DNA of 64,000 nt from JADJSS01 sp046329815 (lineage in GTDB: Bacteria > Bacteroidota > Bacteroidia > Chitinophagales > JADIYW01), in contig JAXLTY010000002.1 of assembly GCA_046329815.1 (NCBI GenBank), positions 930,001 to 994,000 on the forward strand, written 5' to 3'. Shown here in pieces: positions 10,182 to 18,454 of the stretch; within the stretch, counting starts at the first letter, position 1; every line of letters begins with the position of its first letter. A program made the position numbers and the translations under genes. Under the pieces are notes generated by a model. That model had not been told where the DNA came from. It ran no database searches and was given only the letters and a program-made list of their open reading frames with translations.

Positions 10182-10205
10182 CTATCGCCTTTGGCGATAG
10201 ATTCT
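10182..10205 (+). terminator. Possible terminator after the GH25 gene
   Basis: A perfect 8-bp stem, CTATCGCC and GGCGATAG with a TTT loop, lies about 115 bases after the lysozyme stop codon. The tail (ATTCTATATTTT) is only moderately T-rich, so termination is uncertain. Confidence 0.4.
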
Positions 10206-10328
10206 ATATTTTCCTATTGGTGACCGAAATATCACTGCCAACTAATAATTCTACGCTAAAAAAACTATGTTTCTATGTGATTTTAATCGCACAAGACGTT
10301 AAAGAATAAGTAGTTTTTTAAAATTGAT

Positions 10329-10358
10329 AAGTAGTACCACGAAAAAGTGGTACTACTT
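10329..10358. terminator. Strong symmetrical hairpin
   Basis: A perfect 12-bp inverted repeat, AAGTAGTACCAC and GTGGTACTACTT with loop GAAAAA. It lies in the long gap between the lysozyme gene and the next gene. The right flank is ATTATTAAATAA and the left flank holds a T run (10315-10320), so it could act as a weak terminator on either strand or as a protein-binding palindrome. Confidence 0.4.
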
Positions 10359-10511
10359 ATTATTAAATAACTGCAATTCCCCAATGTCACAAACCACCTC
10401 TCCGATCCTACTGCACAAACCACCCAAACAACCATTACGCAACCGGCTGTGACGGTAAGCATCGTAAACAGGCATACATGTAAACAATTATAAATCAGCA
10501 CGATAACAAAA

Positions 10512-10850
10512 CAAACACCACCAAAACGCTGTGTGGCATCGGTAAAATCGAATCTTACACCACCAAAATGGAACCGGACAACACCAAAATGGAAGCGGAC
10601 AACACCGAAATGAAGCCGGACGGCACCAAAACAGTCTTTTACACCGGCAGGATGATAACTGGCACAGGCAAAATGAATGTGGAAACAAATAAAACAGAGT
10701 TTGACACTGTCCATATACTGCCGGACATCACCAAAATGATGCGGACACCACCAAAATACCTGCGGACAAAGTCAAAATGGGTACGGACAAAACCAAAACA
10801 GTTTCGGACACCGCCAAAATAAGCACGGACAACAGCAAAATAATGCCTGC
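10512..10850. repeat. Imperfect 21-bp tandem array (locus 1)
   Basis: About 16 diverged tandem units of 21 bp. The best units start with CGGAC at 10575, 10596, 10617, 10722, 10742, 10763, 10784, 10805 and 10826; intermediate units at 10638, 10659, 10680 and 10701 keep the phase with weaker sequence. The core is CGGACAnCnCCAAAATG. One step (10722 to 10742) is 20 bp, which breaks any reading frame, so the array is not constrained as protein. Short ORFs running through it are by-products of the period being divisible by three. It lies upstream of the gene at 11050, in a 982-base gap that otherwise holds only two hairpins and a promoter. Confidence 0.85.
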
Positions 10851-11010
10851 AAAAAAGAAAACAAATACTAAAAACTATCCAAAACCGATGTCACAGGTGC
10901 AGATGCCTGGCAGTACAATAAACCGGAAAAAGTTAGATAATGCCATTTCTATGAACACGTTTTTAATTTCATGTTGCACCAAAAACGCTGTTGCGAATCA
11001 GAACTTTATG

Positions 11011-11018
11011 TATCTTTG
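11011..11018 (+). promoter_or_regulatory. Bacteroidota-type -7 box
   Basis: TATCTTTG matches the Bacteroidota TAnnTTTG -7 element and lies 31 bases upstream of the ATG at 11050. A TTG at 10991 could be the -33 element. Confidence 0.6.
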
Positions 11019-11049
11019 TTCATAAGTCGTACTACATAATATACAACAC

Positions 11050-13281
11050 ATGAAAAAGATCAGCTTACTTATTCTATTAAGCATACAGTTTATTTTAACA
11101 GCATCAGCGCAATACAATTGTGAATTATTGAGCAAAAGAACCTATACCGGCATGAATTTGTCCGGAAGTTGGGGTTGGAATGACCTGGTAAATAATAAAG
11201 AATACGCGCTCGTTGGTACTACTAAAGGTTTATCTATTGTGGACATCACCACACCGACCAATCCGGTGGAAGTAAAGTTTATAAATGGCTCGCAAGGTTT
11301 ATGGCGCGAATGTCAGACATGGAAAAACTATGCGTATATAACACAAGACAATAACATTAACTACAGCTCCGAAGGTGTTTTGATTTATGATTTAAGCCAG
11401 TTGCCCGGTGGAAAAGCAGATACCTTCAAAACAGGCGGCGGACAGGATACGATCTTAAAAACGCATTCATTATATATCGACGACAGCGGATTTTTATATT
11501 TAAATGGCGGCAGAACGATGATCAATGGTGTGGCTAATAATGGCGTGGTTATTTATGATTTAAAACCGGATCCGAAACATCCGAGATTTGTTGGTTACAC
11601 ACCATCTTTAGGCGGAACTTCAACCAATTATGTACATGACTGCTATGTAAGAAACAACATCATGTACCAGGCGCATATTTACAACAATCGTTTTACCGTT
11701 TGGGACGTTAAAGACAGATCGCATCCGCGTTTAATTCAGGATTTCGCAACAGAATACAACACGATTCACAACATGTGGCTGTCTGACGATAATAAAACGC
11801 TTTTTTGTTCGCACGAAGAATACGGCCTGCCGGCAGAAGCATACGATGTTTCCGATACCAATAACATTACTAAAATATCAGAATTCAGAGTATTGCCCGG
11901 CAATCAGGAAATCTTACACAACGTGCATGTTTTACACGATTATATCATAGCTTCTTATTATTCAGATGGCTTAGCGATCTTTGATGCTTCTGTTCCTGAT
12001 AATATAGTAACTGTTGGATATTACGACACACAGCCAACCAGCACACGCACGGAAAACGGCGTTTGGGGCGCTTATGGTTTCTACAAATCCGGTGTGATTA
12101 CGTTAAGCGATATGATCAAAGGATTGCATGTCATAAAACCAACCTATGTTCGCGCAGCGCGTATCGTTGGTACAGTAACCGACACCAATACTACACAACC
12201 GATCATCAGCGCAACGATCAGCTTTGCCGATACCGCTATTACTTCAACCTCTAATATTTCCGGCTTTTATAAAATGGGAACGCCAAAACAAGGTACGTTC
12301 CGTTTTAAAGCGGAAAAAACCGGCTACATTACTAAATATTTCAATTATACGCTACAAAATGGAAGAATCGATACCGTAAATATCCAGTTGCGCCAGGTTC
12401 CTGTTTACACCACAAGAACGGTTCGCAACTGCAACCTGAGTTCTTACACCTTGCCTGATGGCAGAGTGGTAACCAACGCAGGTGTTTATGTATCTGATAT
12501 TGTATTGCCGTCTGGCCGCGACTCGATCATCACAACTAATTTAATCATGCAGTCGTCCAGCACACAGCAGGCGGTTTTTTGCCAGGGTACTTCTTATGTT
12601 TTACCAAGCGGCAAAGTGGTTACAACCGGCGGAACGTATAAAGATACATTGCGCAACTATGTAGGTTGTGACTCTATCATTACCACTAATCTGTCTCAGG
12701 TTTCTGCGTCATCAGGCACAAAAGTGGTTACCATTTGCGATAATCAAAGTTATACCTTGCCCAACGGGCAATCTGTAAGCACCGGCGGAATTTACAATAA
12801 TACCTTAACCAATGCGAATGGCTGCGATTCATTCATTACAACTTACGTTTTTGTAAATCCAACGTACAATATCACCAAACAGGATTCAGTGTATAAACCG
12901 AATACATACACGCTTCCAAACGGAAACACTGTAGCCGTTTCCGGAAACTATATTTCTAATTTACAAACAACCACCGGCTGCGATTCGATCATTACAGTTC
13001 AGTTAAAAGTTATCGACACTTCTACCGTCTTGGGTATTCGTAATAATAGCAACACGATCGAATTAAAATATATAGTAAACAACGGTGAATTATCGATTAT
13101 CAACAAAACGAACGCGAAAATTGACCATCTGACCATCTATAATTCAGATGGTGCTGTTATTTTAAGCATCGATAAACCGCAAAACCGTTTGCTGTTACCA
13201 AATTTGCCGAAAGACATCTACCTGATTGAAGCAATTACCAACACCAATGAACGAAATATTGGCAAAATAGCCATCTATTAA
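11050..13281 (+). CDS. Choice-of-anchor B / LVIVD-repeat surface protein, T9SS substrate
   Basis: A 743-residue exported protein with a signal peptide ending near ASAQ (residue 20). Residues ~25-365 contain beta-propeller-like LVIVD repeats (ALVGTTKGLSIVDITTPTNP and similar), the layout of choice-of-anchor B proteins. A carboxypeptidase-regulatory-like domain spans ~370-450 (RIVGTVTDTNTTQPIISATI). Four tandem ~45-residue modules follow, each with SYTLPDG- or YVLPSG-like starts and a GCDSIITT-type end. The C-terminus (~665-743) is a T9SS sorting-like beta domain. It has its own promoter and a strong terminator, so it is monocistronic. Likely a cell-surface adhesion or display protein; ligand unknown. 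Confidence 0.8.
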   Translation: MKKISLLILLSIQFILTASAQYNCELLSKRTYTGMNLSGSWGWNDLVNNKEYALVGTTKGLSIVDITTPTNPVEVKFINGSQGLWRECQTWKNYAYITQDNNINYSSEGVLIYDLSQLPGGKADTFKTGGGQDTILKTHSLYIDDSGFLYLNGGRTMINGVANNGVVIYDLKPDPKHPRFVGYTPSLGGTSTNYVHDCYVRNNIMYQAHIYNNRFTVWDVKDRSHPRLIQDFATEYNTIHNMWLSDDNKTLFCSHEEYGLPAEAYDVSDTNNITKISEFRVLPGNQEILHNVHVLHDYIIASYYSDGLAIFDASVPDNIVTVGYYDTQPTSTRTENGVWGAYGFYKSGVITLSDMIKGLHVIKPTYVRAARIVGTVTDTNTTQPIISATISFADTAITSTSNISGFYKMGTPKQGTFRFKAEKTGYITKYFNYTLQNGRIDTVNIQLRQVPVYTTRTVRNCNLSSYTLPDGRVVTNAGVYVSDIVLPSGRDSIITTNLIMQSSSTQQAVFCQGTSYVLPSGKVVTTGGTYKDTLRNYVGCDSIITTNLSQVSASSGTKVVTICDNQSYTLPNGQSVSTGGIYNNTLTNANGCDSFITTYVFVNPTYNITKQDSVYKPNTYTLPNGNTVAVSGNYISNLQTTTGCDSIITVQLKVIDTSTVLGIRNNSNTIELKYIVNNGELSIINKTNAKIDHLTIYNSDGAVILSIDKPQNRLLLPNLPKDIYLIEAITNTNERNIGKIAIY

Positions 13282-13298
13282 TTTACTAAAGATATAGA

Positions 13299-13346
13299 GT
13301 TGCCATCTTTCACTATCGCATGAAAATGAAAGATGGCAACTTTTTT
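13299..13346 (+). terminator. Rho-independent terminator
   Basis: A perfect 13-bp stem, GTTGCCATCTTTC and GAAAGATGGCAAC, with a 16-base loop is followed by six T residues. It begins 18 bases after the stop of the LVIVD-repeat gene. Confidence 0.9.
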
Positions 13347-13350
13347 AATT

Positions 13351-13492
13351 AGACCTCTTGCGAAATTTACTATTCTGCGCATCGCGCGTCATTGCGAACG
13401 CAGTGAAGCAGTCTCTTTGCCATTCAAATAAGATGGCTTCGTGCCTCGCCATGACGCGTGCGCGTGAGATTTCTTGAATTTAGCAAGAAGTC
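13351..13492. repeat. MITE/REP-like imperfect palindromic element
   Basis: A 142-base element with near-matching inverted ends: AGACCTCTTGCGAAATT at the left, and the complement of AGACTTCTTGCTAAATT at the right. Inside it are two inverted REP-like arms of the type GCGTCATTGCGAA...GAAGC and GCTTCGTGCCTCGCCATGACGC. No coding capacity. Related sequence occurs at 24391-24444 and 41081-41113. It fills most of the 333-base gap between the terminator and the secDF promoter. Confidence 0.65.
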
Positions 13493-13584
13493 TGTTATTT
13501 GGTTAGAAAACTACCTTTCACATTTATTAATTGATTTATAACACAATCTGTGGATAATCGTTTCTGTTTTTTGGCTAAAAATCG

Positions 13585-13592
13585 TATCTTTG
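13585..13592 (+). promoter_or_regulatory. secDF -7 box
   Basis: TATCTTTG is a perfect TAnnTTTG element 22 bases before the secDF ATG, preceded by a TTTTTTGG run around 13568 that could supply the -33 contact. Confidence 0.6.
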
Positions 13593-13614
13593 CGCCCTAA
13601 TTTATATTTTTTTT

Positions 13615-16600
13615 ATGAGTAAAGGTATGAGAAACGCGCTGATTGGATTAACAGCGCTGATTGTTTTAGTTTGCATTTATTGCTTATCGTTCACTTTTAA
13701 AGTCAATTCCATTGAGAAACACGCGGTTGAATTAGCTGAGAAAAGTATCAAAATGGAAAATCCGGAAACATTATATCCGGGCAACCAGTTACTGCAATTT
13801 TTATATGAAGACTCCATCCATCAGGCAAGAATCGCGTACAAAAACAGATACCTGGATTCTATTTCAAACGAAAAGGTATTCTTAGGCAGCACCTATAATC
13901 AATGTAAAAAACAACAGTTGAGTTTAGGTTTGGACTTACAAGGCGGTATGTCTGTAGTGTTACAGGTTTCTTTAAAAGAATTATTGATCTCATTATCAGA
14001 TGATAACAAAGATCCGCTTTTCAGAAAAGCATTGGAGAACGCTGAACGCAGCATGATTACCAGCAACAGCGATTATGTTACGTTATTCATTAAAGAATAT
14101 AAAGCGTTGAACAAAGATGCCAAATTAGCGCAGCTTTTTTCTACCAGGAACAATAAAGAAGAAATTACCTTTGAAAGCTCGGATGCAGTTGTAGAGAAAT
14201 ACGTGCGTAAACAGGCAGATGAAGCGATCAATAGAACATACAGCATCATTCAGTCACGTATCGACCAGTTCGGTACCAAACAACCAATTGTTACATTAGA
14301 GTCTGCAAGAGGCAGAATCACGGTAGAGATTGCCGGTGTGGACAATCCGGCGCGTGTGCGTAAATTGTTGCAATCAACAGCAAACCTTGAATTCTGGGAA
14401 TGCTATCGCGGTACTGATATCGCTAAAAATATTAACGATGCAAACACGGCACTTAAAAATTACTTAGACAATCAAAAAGACCTTGGCAAAGACAGCAGCG
14501 CTGTTGTGGACAATCCACTGGATGATGTTTTGAAAAACGGTGTTGCTGATTCTGCAACGGCAGAAAGCAATCCACTTGGCGGAAAATCTGTAAAAAAAGG
14601 AAGCTCAGATACTTCTCAAGCTAAAAAATTGGAAGATTTCAAAAATGAAAATCCATTAATGGCTGTGTTCAACGCGAACATCGACAATTCAGGATATTTT
14701 CAAAAATCACCAATCATTGGTTTTGTGAATGCATTAGATACTGCAAAATTCAGAGAATATATTAATATTCCTGAAGTTAAAGCAGTTTTTCCAAAAGAAG
14801 TTGATTTCCTATTCGGAGCAAAACCATTTGCAGGTAACGATAAGAAAAGCAAATTCTACGAAGTATATGCTATTAAGCGCAATACAAATAACGGCAAAGC
14901 GCCTTTAGATGGAAGCGCTGTAGTACAGGCAGATCCGGATACCGATCCGACAGGAAAAACAACAGTTGGTATGCGTATGAATGCTATCGGTACTAAAACA
15001 TGGCGCGATTTAACACGTAAAAATGTAGGGAACTGCATCGCTATCGTGTTAGACAACCAGGTGTATTCTGCGCCTAACGTTGAAAATGAAATTGATGGCG
15101 GAAGTTCATCTATCACAGGTGGTTTCGACCGCCAGGAAGCTGTTGACTTGGCAAACGTATTGAAAACGGGTAAATTACCGGCTTCGGCGCGTATCATCGA
15201 AGAAGAACAAATCGGTGCATCATTAGGTGCCAAAGCGATCAGAAATGGTTTGTACTCTATGGCAGGCGCTTTCTTACTGATCGTTGTATTCATGATCTTC
15301 TTCTACTCTACATCCGGTGTGTTAGCAATCATCGTGTTATTACTAAACTTACTTTTATTGGTTGGTTTAATGGCAGGTTTCAGTTCTACACTAACCTTGC
15401 CTGGTATCGCCGGTATCGTATTAACACTCGGTATGGCGGTAGATGCGAACGTAATTATTTATGAGCGTATCAAAGAAGAATTGCGCGCAGGAAAATCATT
15501 GCGTATTGCAGTAGAAGAAGGTTTCAAACATTCATTGTCGGCTATCTTAGACGGTAATATCACTACATTCTTAACGGCTGCGATTTTATTTGCGGTTGGT
15601 ATCGGACCGGTAAAAGGTTTCGCTGTTACCTTAATGATTGGTATCGGTACTACCTTATTTACTGCGGTATTGATTACAAAAATGATCGTTGATGCACGTA
15701 TGGAAAAAGGCAAAGAGTTGAGCTACTTCACTCCTTTTACTAAAAACTTCTTACAAGGCATTAACTTCGACTTTATCGGAAAACGAAAAATTACTTACGC
15801 GGTATCTACTATATTTATCATCATCGGTTTTGTTTCTTTCTTTACCAGAGGTTTTGAATTGGGTATCGACTTCAAAGGTGGTCGTGAGTATAAAGTGCGT
15901 TTTGAAAAAGCCGTAAACACCAGTGATGTTGCCGAAGATTTGCAAAAAATAGTAGGTAACGGTACGATCGTAAAACAATTCGGTTCTGCCAACCAGGTGA
16001 AAATTACAACACCTTACTTAATTACGAAAACAGGTAAAGAAATTGATGCTAAAGTAGATGAAGCTATTTTCAAAGGTTTGGCGAAATATTTACCCAATAC
16101 ATCTTTTGAGAACTTCAAACGTGTAAACTTAATGAGTTTCACGAAAGTGGATTCAACCATCACGAAAGATTTCAAAAGCAGTTCTACATGGGCAACCATC
16201 TTGTCTTTAGTAGGTATCTTTATTTACATCTTAATTCGTTTCAGAAAATATGGTTATTCCGTTGGAGCCATTGCCGCTACCGCGCACGATGCATTTATAG
16301 TAATCGCGATATTCTCTCTGTTGCACGGATTTGTACCGTTTGCTATGGAAGTTGACCAGACATTCATCGCGGCAATCTTAACATTGATCGGTTACTCAAT
16401 CAATGATACTGTAATTATCTTCGACCGTTTACGTGAATACTTAGGCATGCGTCCGAATGCAGATATGAAAGACACGATGAACGCAGCGATCAACTCTACG
16501 TTATCGCGTACATTCAACACAGCGTTTACCGTATTTATTGTAGTATTGATCTTATTCTTGTTCGGTGGTCCGGTATTGAAAGGATTCTCTTTCGCCATGT

Positions 16601-16740
16601 TGGTTGGTGTGGTAGTAGGTTGCTACTCATCTGTATTTATCGCGTCGCCAATTATGTACGATTTGGATAAATCACACTTACAAACGCCTACAACAATAGC
16701 CGCTAAACCTGAAAAAAAAGCAACGGCGAAGAAAGTATAA
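13615..16740 (+). CDS. secDF: Protein translocase subunit SecDF (fused)
   Basis: A 1041-residue inner-membrane protein joining SecD and SecF, which uses the proton gradient to help pull secreted proteins through SecYEG. TM1 lies at residues ~7-27. The SecD signature DLQGG is at 107-111, and the SecF signature GIDFKGG is near residue 750. Two blocks of membrane helices are present, one after residue ~540 (end of SecD) and one after ~860 (end of SecF). A poorly conserved insert rich in Asp/Lys/Ser lies at ~285-350. The fused form is usual in Bacteroidota. It has its own promoter and terminator. It supports export of the many signal-peptide proteins in this window. Confidence 0.97.
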   Translation: MSKGMRNALIGLTALIVLVCIYCLSFTFKVNSIEKHAVELAEKSIKMENPETLYPGNQLLQFLYEDSIHQARIAYKNRYLDSISNEKVFLGSTYNQCKKQQLSLGLDLQGGMSVVLQVSLKELLISLSDDNKDPLFRKALENAERSMITSNSDYVTLFIKEYKALNKDAKLAQLFSTRNNKEEITFESSDAVVEKYVRKQADEAINRTYSIIQSRIDQFGTKQPIVTLESARGRITVEIAGVDNPARVRKLLQSTANLEFWECYRGTDIAKNINDANTALKNYLDNQKDLGKDSSAVVDNPLDDVLKNGVADSATAESNPLGGKSVKKGSSDTSQAKKLEDFKNENPLMAVFNANIDNSGYFQKSPIIGFVNALDTAKFREYINIPEVKAVFPKEVDFLFGAKPFAGNDKKSKFYEVYAIKRNTNNGKAPLDGSAVVQADPDTDPTGKTTVGMRMNAIGTKTWRDLTRKNVGNCIAIVLDNQVYSAPNVENEIDGGSSSITGGFDRQEAVDLANVLKTGKLPASARIIEEEQIGASLGAKAIRNGLYSMAGAFLLIVVFMIFFYSTSGVLAIIVLLLNLLLLVGLMAGFSSTLTLPGIAGIVLTLGMAVDANVIIYERIKEELRAGKSLRIAVEEGFKHSLSAILDGNITTFLTAAILFAVGIGPVKGFAVTLMIGIGTTLFTAVLITKMIVDARMEKGKELSYFTPFTKNFLQGINFDFIGKRKITYAVSTIFIIIGFVSFFTRGFELGIDFKGGREYKVRFEKAVNTSDVAEDLQKIVGNGTIVKQFGSANQVKITTPYLITKTGKEIDAKVDEAIFKGLAKYLPNTSFENFKRVNLMSFTKVDSTITKDFKSSSTWATILSLVGIFIYILIRFRKYGYSVGAIAATAHDAFIVIAIFSLLHGFVPFAMEVDQTFIAAILTLIGYSINDTVIIFDRLREYLGMRPNADMKDTMNAAINSTLSRTFNTAFTVFIVVLILFLFGGPVLKGFSFAMLVGVVVGCYSSVFIASPIMYDLDKSHLQTPTTIAAKPEKKATAKKV

Positions 16741-16763
16741 AACTTAATTTTTAATTCAACTAT

Positions 16764-16793
16764 AAAGTCCTGCTTTTTATGCAGGACTTTTTT
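16764..16793 (+). terminator. secDF terminator
   Basis: A perfect 10-bp stem, AAAGTCCTGC and GCAGGACTTT, with loop TTTTTAT is followed by a T tract. It starts 24 bases after the secDF stop codon. Confidence 0.9.
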
Positions 16794-16803
16794 ATTTTAC
16801 AGC

Positions 16804-17232
16804 ATGAACACGCCTGAACTGCAAACCTTACAATTTCCGTTTCCGATCAAACAACAAGTATATTGGGGCGAGATGGATGCCTTCAACCATATTAATAACG
16901 TTACCTATTTCCGTTATTTCGAGACCGGTCGTGTAGAGTTTTTCAACCGCTCTAACCTATGGCAATTGTATATCAATGAAAACATCAGAATTGTAGTTGG
17001 AAAACTGGAATGTAACTATGTGCGTGAAGTGAGGCATCCGGAGGAAATTGAAATTGCTGTAGCTATTAAAAAAGTAGGCAATTCCAGCTTAACCGTTCAT
17101 CACAAAGTAACGAACAGCAACGGCGAAATTTGTGCGCATGGCGAAGGTATTATTGTGGCTACCGATCCGACAACAGGTAAGTCTATACCTTGGACAGATA
17201 AACTACGAAGCGAATTTGCAAAATGGTTATAA
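16804..17232 (+). CDS. Acyl-CoA thioesterase, hotdog fold (4HBT family)
   Basis: A 142-residue cytoplasmic protein of the 4-hydroxybenzoyl-CoA thioesterase/YbgC group. The family hallmark is YWGEMDAFNHINNVTYFRYF, where the Asp of GEMDAFNH is the catalytic position and HINN starts the long hotdog helix. FETGRVEFF and an ending of GEGIIVATDPTTGKSIPW fit the family, whose usual length is 130-150 residues. It hydrolyses an acyl-CoA thioester; the substrate is not determinable. It directly follows the secDF terminator and is convergent with a glycosyltransferase gene. Confidence 0.88.
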   Translation: MNTPELQTLQFPFPIKQQVYWGEMDAFNHINNVTYFRYFETGRVEFFNRSNLWQLYINENIRIVVGKLECNYVREVRHPEEIEIAVAIKKVGNSSLTVHHKVTNSNGEICAHGEGIIVATDPTTGKSIPWTDKLRSEFAKWL

Positions 17233-17278
17233 TCTGACAGTTGTAACTGTTGCTGAAACCTACAGCAAAAAAGAAAGA

Positions 17279-18451
17279 TCAATCAGTATCAGGTGCATCA
17301 TCCAGATTATTGAAAATGCGGTCAGCGAGACGTTGCGCATTGTTTAGGTTGTTATACTGAGCATTCAGGATTTGTGTTCGTTTGTCCACTTCAGCTTGCG
17401 TGAATTCCTTTTGCATGTATTCATTCAATAATTCTTCCGTAAAATCATTCATATTCACCACACAGGCATCCAAACCGCTGCCGGCAAAAGCGGCTTCATT
17501 GCTGAAAATAAAACGTCCGCGATACATGGAATTGATGAGTTTCAGTTTGATGCCTGACGGATTGCCGGCAACAGCAAAACAAATCTGCGCATTCATAATC
17601 AGCTCATCCAGTTGCTCGTTTGACGGATTGGCAAGCAGATGAATATTCGGTCTTCTTTCTACCAGTTCCTTTAATTGTTCCGGTGGATTTTTTCCTGCAA
17701 TAATGATGTTATGCGTGCAATTTTCCAGTTCGTTATTCAACAGATCCATCACCGTTTTATAATTATCCAGCACCGATAAATTACCGTGATACAATATATA
17801 ATTCCCTTTTCCTGTCTTGCATTTTATCGCTGTGTTTTCATGGAAAACGTATTCCAGCGAAATCTTTTTATTGGGAAATTTAATGCTGTAATAATCATAA
17901 TCTGTTTGCGACAAACACGACAAACTATCCGCATTTATTAAGGTTTCATCGTATTTACGAAGTTTTTTATATTCCAGGAAATGAAAGATCTGTTCTTTCA
18001 AAGTATAAGAAGACGAAGATAAGATACTGTAATAAATCCATTCGATATTATGCAAACGAACATGCTTCTTCCTGTCTTTCAATGCAGGATGATTTAAATA
18101 AAAAGTGCTGTGTGTTGCGTCAAATAAAATCGGAAAATCATTATTCAGTAAATTCTGCAGCAATTCTTCATTCGCTCTGGTTTTCACAATAAACGGAATA
18201 TTTGAAAATACATCTGTGATTGATTTCTTGCGCTCATAATAATAAACCTGCTCGCAATATTTTTTGAGTTCGTCCTGCGGTTTCCTGTCGCCATATACAA
18301 AGCAATGCAAATGTATTTTTACACCAAGCTCAGCGAGTGCTTTCAGCTTATAAAACTCTTCCATTGAGCCGCCATAATCAGCAGGAAACGGCACATCGAA
18401 ACAGATGATGTTTAGTCGTGAGTCGTGAGTCGTAAGTTGTAAGTCTTGCAT
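17279..18451 (-). CDS. Glycosyltransferase, GT4-like, with a repeat-borne N-terminus
   Basis: A 390-residue GT-B-fold glycosyltransferase. The N-terminal Rossmann half begins IICFDVPFPADYGGSMEEFYKLKALAELG, with a glycine-rich acceptor loop. The C-terminal half contains YILYHGNLSVLDNY, IIIAGKNPPEQLKEL and IKLKLINSMYRGRFI, the donor-nucleotide-binding pattern of this superfamily. It lies 3 bp after another glycosyltransferase gene and is probably in an operon with it and recQ; the two enzymes likely act on the same surface glycan. The first 13 residues (MQDLQLTTHDSRL) are encoded by heptanucleotide repeats, and there is no ATG, GTG or TTG before the first beta strand. The start therefore seems to lie in the repeat. 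Confidence 0.8.
   Translation of the reverse strand: MQDLQLTTHDSRLNIICFDVPFPADYGGSMEEFYKLKALAELGVKIHLHCFVYGDRKPQDELKKYCEQVYYYERKKSITDVFSNIPFIVKTRANEELLQNLLNNDFPILFDATHSTFYLNHPALKDRKKHVRLHNIEWIYYSILSSSSYTLKEQIFHFLEYKKLRKYDETLINADSLSCLSQTDYDYYSIKFPNKKISLEYVFHENTAIKCKTGKGNYILYHGNLSVLDNYKTVMDLLNNELENCTHNIIIAGKNPPEQLKELVERRPNIHLLANPSNEQLDELIMNAQICFAVAGNPSGIKLKLINSMYRGRFIFSNEAAFAGSGLDACVVNMNDFTEELLNEYMQKEFTQAEVDKRTQILNAQYNNLNNAQRLADRIFNNLDDAPDTD
18411..18445. repeat. Heptanucleotide repeat at a glycosyltransferase start
   Basis: Five 7-bp units in + orientation: TTTAGTC, GTGAGTC (twice), GTAAGTT and GTAAGTC. They lie between the ATG (complement of 18449-18451) and the first core codon of the 17279-18451 gene. 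Because 7 is not a multiple of 3, gain or loss of one unit shifts the frame. Confidence 0.8.
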
Positions 18452-18454
18452 CAG

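Noticed and set aside
10568..11025. Open frames on both strands through the locus 1 repeat array (10283-10714 -, 10568-10822 +, 10777-11025 +)
   Set aside because: They exist because a 21-base period keeps frames open. A 20-base unit breaks the frame between the two plus-strand ORFs, and the peptides have no signal, domain or conserved start.
14856..15293. 145-residue ORF antisense to secDF
   Set aside because: It lies fully inside the secDF coding region with no independent evidence.
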